Below, piece by piece: positions 57,581 through 64,000 of a stretch of 64,000 bases of DNA. Position numbers and translations under genes: made by a program. The notes beneath the pieces were generated by a model that searched no databases, was not told where the DNA came from, and was given only the letters and a program-made list of their open reading frames with translations. Source of the DNA: Flavobacterium silvaticum (GTDB taxonomy: Bacteria > Bacteroidota > Bacteroidia > Flavobacteriales > Flavobacteriaceae); assembly GCF_012911565.1 (NCBI RefSeq), contig NZ_JAAMPU010000104.1, forward strand, positions 62,001-126,000, read 5' to 3'. Each line of letters begins with the position of its first letter. Position 1 is the stretch's first letter.

Positions 57581-60057
57581 TGAAACAATATCTTCTCCAC
57601 TTGCTGTTGTTGCTGACGGCCTTTTCCGGTTTTGCCCAGGTGAAAGGCACGGTGACCGATACGAACAACCAGCCGCTTCCGTTCGTCAATATCTTTCTCG
57701 AAAATACCTACACCGGAACAACGACGAATGATCATGGCAAGTATGAACTCAATCTGCAAAAGCCCGGAAAATACACCTTGGTTTTTCAGTTCCTCGGATT
57801 CAAGACACAAAAGCGGACCGTAGAAATCGAGAAGTTTCCGTACACGTTGGATGTTGCGTTGCCGGAGGAACAATTCTCACTCAAGGAAGTCGTCATCAAT
57901 CCCAAAGACAATCCGGCGGACAGGATCATCCGCGAAGCCATCAAAAATAAAAAAGCCAATTCAGAAAAGACGGCACATTACACGGCAGACTTTTATTCAC
58001 GAGGAATTTTCAGGATAAAAGATGCACCGAAAGCCATTTTGGGGCAAAAGCTCGATATGTTCGATGATGTGCTCGATTCTACCCGAAGCGGCATTTTGTA
58101 CCTGTCAGAAACCGTTTCAAAAATAAAATTCCAGAAGCCCGATAAGATGCAGGAAACCATTATCGCTTCAAAGGTAAGCGGACAGGACAACGGATTCAGT
58201 TTCAACAACGCGGCATCGGTTAATTTCGATCTGTACGACAATTACCTGCCGTTTTACATCAACATCGTTTCTCCCATTTCGCCCGATGCTTTCCTGTACT
58301 ATAAATTCCATCTCGAATCGACGTTTGTGGACGATAACAATCACCTGATCAACAAAATCAAAGTCACCCCGAAACGGCCGCTCGAACCTGTCATGGAAGG
58401 TTATATTTATATAGTTGATGATACGTATGCAGTGTATGCGTGCGACTTGAGCGTGACCGGAAAAAGCATGCAGAATCCGGCGATAAACATTTTGGTGCTG
58501 AAGCAGAATTTTACGTTCAACCGGGAAAATAACATTTGGGCAAAAACGTCTCAGGTGCTCGATTTCAAGGCAGGTTTACTCGGAATCAATGTGGACGGAC
58601 GATTTACGTATGTGTACAATAATTTTGTGTTCCCCGACGGATTTGAGAAAAAAACATTCACCCGTGAAGTGCTCAACTTTGAAGAAGGCGCCAACAAAAA
58701 AGCCGACGATTTCTGGAACCAGATAAGGCCTGTTCCGCTGACGATCGAGGAAAGCACCGATTACTCCAAAAAAGATGAACTGCAGACGAAGAAAAAATCA
58801 AAAGTCTACCTCGATTCCATCGATAAAAAATCAAATCGCTTCAAATGGCTGAATCCGGTTACGGGTTATACCTTCAAAAATTCGTATCGAAACGAAACCT
58901 GGTCATACGACGGACTGCTCAAAGGATACAGTTTCAACACGGTTCAAGGACATAAATTCACGCCCGGATTTTCCTATATGAAGCGGCGGGAGGAAAAACG
59001 GACGTATACTTCGGCGGGTGTAAAATTCGATTATGGCTTATCTGAAAAACGGTTCAGGACTACGGCTTTTTTTGCGCATCAGTTCAATAACGTGAGCGAT
59101 GCCCAGATTCGGGTTTCGGGCGGAAGCAGTGTGTCACAGTTCAATACGGCAAACCCGATCCCGAATTTCGTCAACACAGTAAGTACCTTATTCTTTGAGG
59201 ATAATTATATGAAGCTGTATGAACGTGATTTCATCAATGTCTATTTCGGGCAGGAACTCGTCAACGGCGTTTTCTTATCGGCTACACTAGATTATGCCAA
59301 ACGAAAACCGCTGTTCAACAATACAGATTATGTTCTGATAAATGACACCAACAAGGTTTATACGTCAAACAATCCGCTTGATCCGGATGATTATGCGAAT
59401 GCGGGTTTTGAAACCAGCAATATGGTCAAGGCGACGCTTTCTGCCCGAATTGTTTTCAATCAGGATTACTGGTCAAGGCCCGATGGCAAATTCAATATTC
59501 CGGATGATACGTATCCGGTTCTGTACGCGGGCTGGGAACAGGGTTATGGAGGTTCGTCAGATGTAAGCTATCAACATATTTTCGGGCGGTTGACCTACGA
59601 ACATACTTTTGGAAACAAGGGTGATTTTGAAACGAATGTCAAGGCAGGTAAATTCTTCAACGGAGAAAATATTTCGTTTGTGGATTACAAACACTTCAAC
59701 GGAAACGAAACCCATGTAGGCCGGAACGACAAATATTTATACGGATTCAATCTGTTACCGTATTATTCCGCGAGCACGAACGATTCCTATCTTGAAATCC
59801 ATGCCGAGCACAACGACAAGGGTTACATCATGAACAAAATCCCGTTGCTCAATAAACTGCAGTCGACGTTGGTTTTAGGCTATCATAATTTGTGTGTGCC
59901 GCAGCGGAATCCGTACCATGAGTTTTCGGTTGGGTTGGATAATCTTGGCATTGGAAAATTCCGGTTGATCCGAATCGATTATTACCGCGCATACCAACAT
60001 GGATTTGTGGGCGACGGTGTTGTTTTCGGGCTGAAGTTTTTGAATGTTTTGGAGTAG
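57580..60057 (+). CDS. DUF5686-family outer-membrane protein with carboxypeptidase-like domain
   Basis: The 825-residue protein has a signal peptide (QYLLHLLLLLTAFSGFAQ). The carboxypeptidase-like domain is about 20-95 (KGTVTDTNNQPLPFVNIFLE). DUF5686 follows, with NPKDNPADRIIREAIKNKK and the segment YTADFYSRGIFRIKDAPK. The C-terminal part reads as a barrel ending VGDGVVFGLKFLNVLE. Its function is unknown; homologues are widespread in Bacteroidota. It starts on the stop codon of aroQ, though no functional link is obvious. Confidence 0.88.
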   Translation: MKQYLLHLLLLLTAFSGFAQVKGTVTDTNNQPLPFVNIFLENTYTGTTTNDHGKYELNLQKPGKYTLVFQFLGFKTQKRTVEIEKFPYTLDVALPEEQFSLKEVVINPKDNPADRIIREAIKNKKANSEKTAHYTADFYSRGIFRIKDAPKAILGQKLDMFDDVLDSTRSGILYLSETVSKIKFQKPDKMQETIIASKVSGQDNGFSFNNAASVNFDLYDNYLPFYINIVSPISPDAFLYYKFHLESTFVDDNNHLINKIKVTPKRPLEPVMEGYIYIVDDTYAVYACDLSVTGKSMQNPAINILVLKQNFTFNRENNIWAKTSQVLDFKAGLLGINVDGRFTYVYNNFVFPDGFEKKTFTREVLNFEEGANKKADDFWNQIRPVPLTIEESTDYSKKDELQTKKKSKVYLDSIDKKSNRFKWLNPVTGYTFKNSYRNETWSYDGLLKGYSFNTVQGHKFTPGFSYMKRREEKRTYTSAGVKFDYGLSEKRFRTTAFFAHQFNNVSDAQIRVSGGSSVSQFNTANPIPNFVNTVSTLFFEDNYMKLYERDFINVYFGQELVNGVFLSATLDYAKRKPLFNNTDYVLINDTNKVYTSNNPLDPDDYANAGFETSNMVKATLSARIVFNQDYWSRPDGKFNIPDDTYPVLYAGWEQGYGGSSDVSYQHIFGRLTYEHTFGNKGDFETNVKAGKFFNGENISFVDYKHFNGNETHVGRNDKYLYGFNLLPYYSASTNDSYLEIHAEHNDKGYIMNKIPLLNKLQSTLVLGYHNLCVPQRNPYHEFSVGLDNLGIGKFRLIRIDYYRAYQHGFVGDGVVFGLKFLNVLE

Positions 60058-60063
60058 ATAGTT

Positions 60064-60262
60064 GTTAACAGTTAACAGTTAACGGATAACAGATAACAGT
60101 TAATAGTTAGTTATAAGGGTTAAAAGTTGCCGATATTGACGCCTAAGGTGTTTAGAAAACATCATCGAAAGCAGAATTTTAATAAAATAAAGAAATCTGC
60201 ATACAAACTAAAAGTATCATTAGGTTTTAACCGTTAACCCTTATCTGTTAACCGTTAACTAA
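60064..60262. repeat. Intergenic imperfect inverted repeat built of GTTAAC words
   Basis: The left block (60064-60105) repeats GTTAACAGTTAAC and GGATAACAGATAAC. The right block (60223-60262) carries the mirrored words TTAACCGTTAACC, TTATCTGTTAACC. The words equal those in the perfect repeat at 34989-35105. The right block contains the stop codon of the minus-strand gene 60259-60600. Confidence 0.7.
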
Positions 60263-60600
60263 TACTTATACTGAAACCTCACCTTCGTAATCCGATACAC
60301 ATTAAGCCCATATACTTCCACAAATTCATAAACGTTTCTGCCCGGCTGTTTGAAGTCTACGAGCCTTTCGGCTGAAATTTCATAATACATTTTTTCGCCT
60401 TCCATCATTAATCTGGCGCCGTTGTTCCGGTACGCCGAACGGATGAGCGTGAATTCAGATAAGTTCCATGTGGTGAAATTCGCGTCGAAAGCTTCTTCGT
60501 GCGAGTATAAGCCTTCGGTTATTTCTGTGACCGATCCGTAGTATTTCTGGATTTCTTCAAAAAAGGCGACGACCCTTTCGCGGAGTTCGCTTGATATCAT
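60259..60600 (-). CDS. Unidentified 113-residue cytosolic protein
   Basis: The 113-residue protein has no signal or membrane segment. It is mixed alpha/beta: an amphipathic helix ELRERVVAFFEEIQKYYGS, a turn, then strands ALIRSAYRNNGARLMMEG-like and FVEVYGLNVYRITKVRF. It resembles small NTF2-like folds in size and order, but I cannot assign a family. Its C-terminus lies inside the GTTAAC palindromic repeat, which may be an accident of insertion. It is divergent from the T9SS protein gene. Confidence 0.6.
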   Translation of the reverse strand: MISSELRERVVAFFEEIQKYYGSVTEITEGLYSHEEAFDANFTTWNLSEFTLIRSAYRNNGARLMMEGEKMYYEISAERLVDFKQPGRNVYEFVEVYGLNVYRITKVRFQYKY

Positions 60601-60683
60601 GGTTGGAGCATAGGGTTTTTCAATATCGGAAAAAAAGTCTTTGGGTTGGTCAAAATGTTTTATTTTTATGGAAAACGATGGTT

Positions 60684-61412
60684 ATGAGGAAATTATTACT
60701 TGTTTGTATTTTATTCTGTCCACTGGTTCATTCGCAGACCGTTCCTCCGCCGCCGCCGTTATTTGCATATGAAGTCGATTATGACAATGATGGAACCGTG
60801 TGGCTAGACCTGGAGTTGTTTACCCAATTTGTAACAATACCAAGGCATGAAGATTACTATGATATTGATTTGTCAGGATATACCGTTCAATATGACGATT
60901 TTAATAATACGATACTTTCAGGTACGGTTTCGTTCACCCAAAGTCTGGAAATGTATTATAATTTTTTCTACTCTGGGCCTGAATATGATACTGCTATGTT
61001 GAACAATACCTACCCGGCGATTTATGTTGAACGACTTGCATTTGATGGTGATTGGGATACCGATGGCATTATAAACGGGCTTGAAGATACCAACGCAAAT
61101 GGATTTATTTATGATGACGATTCAGATAGCGATGGGATAGCCAATTTTGAAGATCCGGATGTCTTGTCTGTTTCATCAAATCAATTCAAAGAAGTAGTAA
61201 TTTTCCCGAATCCGGCCAATTCGTCTTTGAATTTTTATGCGGTGAAGAATCAAATCGATTTTGTAAAAATCATCGACTTGACCGGAAAGATATTTCTCCA
61301 AAAACAAAACCCCGCAGAAAACATCGATATTTCAATGTTATCACCGGGTGTTTATATGGTTCGCCTTACTTTTGGAGATAAAACATCTGACCAAAAACTT
61401 GTCGTAAAATAA
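60684..61412 (+). CDS. Small T9SS-secreted protein with calcium-repeat motif
   Basis: With the ATG at 60684 the protein has 242 residues and a signal peptide (RKLLLVCILFCPLVHSQ); the longer frame from 60591 gives an implausible N-terminus that overlaps the divergent gene. A beta-rich domain (about 20-115) is followed by a TSP3-like acidic repeat (GDWDTDGIINGLEDTNANG, DDDSDSDGIANFEDPD). The T9SS type A sorting domain closes it (VVIFPNPANSSLNFY, ending SDQKLVVK). It would be exported across both membranes by the type IX system. Confidence 0.85.
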   Translation: MRKLLLVCILFCPLVHSQTVPPPPPLFAYEVDYDNDGTVWLDLELFTQFVTIPRHEDYYDIDLSGYTVQYDDFNNTILSGTVSFTQSLEMYYNFFYSGPEYDTAMLNNTYPAIYVERLAFDGDWDTDGIINGLEDTNANGFIYDDDSDSDGIANFEDPDVLSVSSNQFKEVVIFPNPANSSLNFYAVKNQIDFVKIIDLTGKIFLQKQNPAENIDISMLSPGVYMVRLTFGDKTSDQKLVVK

Positions 61413-61413
61413 G

Positions 61414-61698
61414 CTAAAGTTTTATTCCGGGCGGAAGCAGTTCTTTATACTTCGGATTCTTGCGGAAAAAAGCTGCGATTTTTGGAAATACGGGAACTAC
61501 TTTTTGTTTTTTCTCGATAGCTTGTTCCAATATCGCTGCAATCATTTGGTTTAGTTCGTCTTCATTGCCGAATCCGTCAGGCAGATTGATTCGCGTCAGG
61601 AACAATTTACGCTCCTGCACCGAATATTCTATGGTGATCATTTTTCCGTCGATATTTGCTTCAAACTGTCTTTGAAACGTATTGTCTTTTAATTCCAT
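61414..61698 (-). CDS. Small GNAT-like acetyltransferase domain protein
   Basis: This is a 94-residue protein. GKMITIEYSVQERKLFLTRI, then AAILEQAIEKKQKVVPVFPK and FFRKNPKYKELLPPG match the short Gcn5-like family (YjdJ type; VxPxCPxxxxxxxxxPxY ending). Position of the usual Cys is Phe here (VFPK). The function is unknown. It is convergent with the small T9SS gene, with one base between stops. Confidence 0.75.
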   Translation of the reverse strand: MELKDNTFQRQFEANIDGKMITIEYSVQERKLFLTRINLPDGFGNEDELNQMIAAILEQAIEKKQKVVPVFPKIAAFFRKNPKYKELLPPGIKL

Positions 61699-61909
61699 AG
61701 TGTCTTTTTTGTCAGTAGATTTAAAGCGGATTTGTGGTCAGGCTTGTCTCATTTTGCTATCGAGAATCCACATATTCATAAAATTGCTGATAATTTAAGC
61801 GTGAGCCAAAATCGGTTCGGCGCGAATACAGTATATTAGAAATATCAATATACCTACAAATTTCGTTAAAATAATCAGGTGCCGTTGTTAGTAATCCGTT
61901 AAAGAATTT

Positions 61910-62590
61910 ATGAAGAAAATACCTGTTTATTTTATGCCCGGAATGGCCGCAAGCCCAGATATTTTTGAGCATATCAAATTGCCCGATGAGGTATTCGAAA
62001 CACATTTGCTGCATTGGGAAATGCCAATAGGGAATGAACCGTTGACAGATTACGCCAGGCGGATTGCGGCCAAAATAAAACATGAAAACCCTATATTGAT
62101 CGGGGTATCATTTGGCGGAATCATCGTGCAGGAAATGGCGACGTTCCTCAATCCGCAAAAAGTGGTGATCATCTCAAGCGTAAAATCGAATACGGAATTC
62201 CCTCGCCGGATGAAGATGGCGAAAATGACAAAACTGTATAAGATATTTCCCACCGGTATGGCTGAGAATTTCGACAAATTCAAATCGCTGCCTTTTTCGG
62301 ATAAAGTCAAGGAACGCTTTACCTTGTATGAGAAGTTTTTTGACAGACGTGAAAAAGAATACCTCGATTGGGCGCTTGAGAAAATTTTGCTTTGGGACAG
62401 GAGCGAGCCGGATCCGCATATTGTCCATATCCACGGTGACGCCGATGAAGTATTTCCGTGCAAGTACATCAAAGATTTTATACCAGTTCCAGGCGGGACG
62501 CACATTATGATAATCAATAAGTTCCGATGGCTGAATGCGAGATTGCCTAAAATCCTGCTCGGTGAAAATGAAGCTGATGCAAATTCGTAG
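61910..62590 (+). CDS. Alpha/beta hydrolase
   Basis: This is a 226-residue cytosolic protein. Oxyanion region YFMPGMAASPDIFEH, nucleophile elbow IGVSFGGIIVQEM (Ser about 70), Asp in VHIHGDADEVFP (about 180) and His in VPGGTHIMI (about 200). The canonical catalytic triad is complete. The substrate is unknown. It is followed 23 bases later by the lytic transglycosylase gene, so they are probably co-transcribed. Confidence 0.9.
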   Translation: MKKIPVYFMPGMAASPDIFEHIKLPDEVFETHLLHWEMPIGNEPLTDYARRIAAKIKHENPILIGVSFGGIIVQEMATFLNPQKVVIISSVKSNTEFPRRMKMAKMTKLYKIFPTGMAENFDKFKSLPFSDKVKERFTLYEKFFDRREKEYLDWALEKILLWDRSEPDPHIVHIHGDADEVFPCKYIKDFIPVPGGTHIMIINKFRWLNARLPKILLGENEADANS

Positions 62591-62613
62591 CTTTACATAC
62601 AAAATCAAATCTG

Positions 62614-63507
62614 ATGAATCCATTCAAAAAAATAGCCCTAATACTTGGACTGACGCTGGTTTGCGGTACACTTATATTTGGTATTTCGACCCAGAAAAAA
62701 GCCGAGCTGTTTCGTGAAGGCACAAAAACCTATTTTCCTCCGACTGCAGATTTTGCGGGTGAGCCTGCGCCTTTGAATATTTCCGATGTACGCGAACGGT
62801 TTGAACGCGAACTCATTGTAAACGCCAACCTCGACGCCTCGACCTTATTGATTTTAAAACGAGCACCAAGGGCTTTTCCGGTCATCGAACCCATCCTTGC
62901 CAAATATGGGGTTCCGGATGATTTCAAATACCTCGCGGTCATAGAAAGCGGTTTGGTGAATGCGGTTTCGCCGGCAGGTGCGCGAGGTGTTTGGCAATTT
63001 ATGCCCGATACGGCAAAGGAAAAAGGACTCGAAGTAAACGATGTGGTCGACGAGCGCTATCACCTTGAAAAATCCACCGAAGCGGCTTGCAGGTATTTAC
63101 TCGATGCGAAAGCAAAACTCGGTTCGTGGACATTAGCCGCGGCTTCATACAACGGCGGAATGGCCGGCGTTGGAAAACAGGTCGATTTCCAGAAAGTCAC
63201 CAATTATTATGATTTATTGCTGACCGATGAAACCGCGCGTTACGTCTTCCGGATACTGGCTCTGAAGGAAATCATGAAAAACCCGGCGATGTATGGTTTC
63301 GATCTGACCCAGGAAGAAATGTACACGCAATTGCCCGTCAGAAGGGTTTCGGTAGATACAACTATTTCAGACCTTTCCGTATTTGCCAAATCCCAAGGAA
63401 TCAACTACAAAATCCTCAAAATACACAATCCGTGGCTGCGCGACAGGAAGCTCACGAATACATCGGCCAAACTATACCAGATAGATATCCCGACGGCAGG
63501 TTACTGA
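62614..63507 (+). CDS. Lytic transglycosylase (SLT domain)
   Basis: The 297-residue protein has an N-terminal membrane anchor or signal (IALILGLTLVCGTLIFGI). The SLT domain (about 100-230) has ESGLVNAVSPAGARGVWQF with the catalytic Glu, MPDTAKEKGL, and AAASYNGGMAGV, the conserved AYN-like motif. A C-terminal LysM-like region (about 245-290) reads VFAKSQGINYKILKIHNPWL. It cuts peptidoglycan glycan strands in the periplasm. The gene is followed by the TauE/SafE permease gene two bases later. Confidence 0.93.
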   Translation: MNPFKKIALILGLTLVCGTLIFGISTQKKAELFREGTKTYFPPTADFAGEPAPLNISDVRERFERELIVNANLDASTLLILKRAPRAFPVIEPILAKYGVPDDFKYLAVIESGLVNAVSPAGARGVWQFMPDTAKEKGLEVNDVVDERYHLEKSTEAACRYLLDAKAKLGSWTLAAASYNGGMAGVGKQVDFQKVTNYYDLLLTDETARYVFRILALKEIMKNPAMYGFDLTQEEMYTQLPVRRVSVDTTISDLSVFAKSQGINYKILKIHNPWLRDRKLTNTSAKLYQIDIPTAGY

Positions 63508-63508
63508 T

Positions 63509-64000
63509 ATGAATGAATTTGTTCTTTTAATCGGGATCGGATTCCTGATAGGTACTTTGGGAACGCTGATTGGCGCCGGCGGCGGATTCATCCTGGTTCC
63601 GCTGTTGATCCTGTGGCATCCGGAATGGACGGTCGAACAAATAACCGCAATTTCCATGGCTGTCGTAGCCTGCAATGCCATTTCGGGTTCGGCTGCTTAC
63701 ATGGTCAACAAACGTGTCGATTACAAAGCCGGGATTGTCTTCGCCCTAAGTACGATTCCCGGATCAATCATAGGTGTATGGACAACGCATTATGTAAAAC
63801 GAGGCATTTTCGATGTCATCTTTGGCATATTGTTGATCGGACTCGGGAGTTATTTGTTCTATAAAGGAGGCAAGCCCAAGCCCAAGCCACATGAATCAGA
63901 AGTTAAAAAAGGTTGGATTTCAAGCCGCATCATTGATAAATGGGGCGAAGTGTATTCGTATGCCTATGATATGAGGAAAGGCATTGTTTTAAGTGTCCTG
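63509..64000 (+). CDS. TauE/SafE-family membrane permease, partial
   Basis: ATG at 63509 follows the transglycosylase stop by one base. 164 codons are present before the window ends. FVLLIGIGFLIGTLGTLIGA, GGGFILVPLLIL and VVACNAISGSAAYMVN, DYKAGIVFALSTIPGSIIG are the TauE/SafE (sulfite exporter) pattern of repeated helices with Gly-rich loops. About four helices are seen, then a cytosolic loop. The substrate (sulfite, sulfonates or sulfur compounds) cannot be read from sequence. Confidence 0.88.
   Translation, partial: MNEFVLLIGIGFLIGTLGTLIGAGGGFILVPLLILWHPEWTVEQITAISMAVVACNAISGSAAYMVNKRVDYKAGIVFALSTIPGSIIGVWTTHYVKRGIFDVIFGILLIGLGSYLFYKGGKPKPKPHESEVKKGWISSRIIDKWGEVYSYAYDMRKGIVLSVL

Overview
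The window is Bacteroidota chromosome, most likely Flavobacterium or a close relative. Support comes from TonB-dependent receptors with carboxypeptidase-like N-terminal domains, two proteins with type IX secretion (T9SS) C-terminal domains, flavobacterial families (DUF4199, DUF3667, DUF5686, GlmU-like protein, imelysin locus), promoters matching TTG-N18/19-TAnnTTTG, and a 6S-like RNA between zapA and rny. No database search was possible; all family names come from reading motifs.

Bases 1 to about 14,150 are the right part of an integrated mobile element, visibly more AT-rich than the rest. It begins inside a tyrosine integrase gene running off the left edge and ends at a 42-base 3' fragment of a tRNA-Met(CAT) gene (14108-14149), the expected attachment scar; the intact tRNA should lie to the left. 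Cargo: a PIN-domain protein, a packed four-gene operon of tiny envelope or zinc proteins facing an XRE regulator, a replication-initiator-like gene behind six copies of an RTTGCYTCGC-type motif, two hairpin/micropeptide/terminator units, a serine recombinase preceded by perfect 16-bp inverted repeats, and a right-hand block that looks like phage defence (two-TM coiled-coil protein, HEPN-like protein with Rx4H, SH3-like membrane protein, AbiH, and a frameshifted small protein).

From 14.2 kb the sequence is core chromosome. 14.3-18.7 kb: LytS-type kinase, LytTR regulator and an outer-membrane receptor. Paired TTCCGTCGA-type sites 21 bp apart precede both the kinase gene and the receptor gene, so the regulator probably controls itself and the receptor. 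19-23.5 kb: a 1472-residue T9SS-secreted calcium-repeat/LamG protein. 23.5-35 kb: housekeeping genes (hisS, ABC permease, prmC, GlmU-like protein, rpmE2, DUF4199, glycosyltransferase, phosphohexomutase, MsbA-like exporter). 35-38 kb: S41 peptidase, DUF2971 and DUF3667 proteins. 38-46 kb: a divergent imelysin / di-haem oxidoreductase / HTTM / TonB-receptor locus, probably for iron. 46-51 kb: an M23 peptidase, TonB receptor and EF-hand lipoprotein operon. 51-54.7 kb: zapB-like gene, zapA, 6S-like RNA, rny, xerD. 54.9-64 kb: three small porin-like barrels, aroQ, a DUF5686 protein, a small T9SS protein, an acetyltransferase-like protein, an alpha/beta hydrolase, a lytic transglycosylase and a partial TauE/SafE permease.

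The core also carries many intergenic inverted repeats whose arms differ from place to place but share one design: short words reshuffled into long, often perfect mirror arms around a unique or short core.
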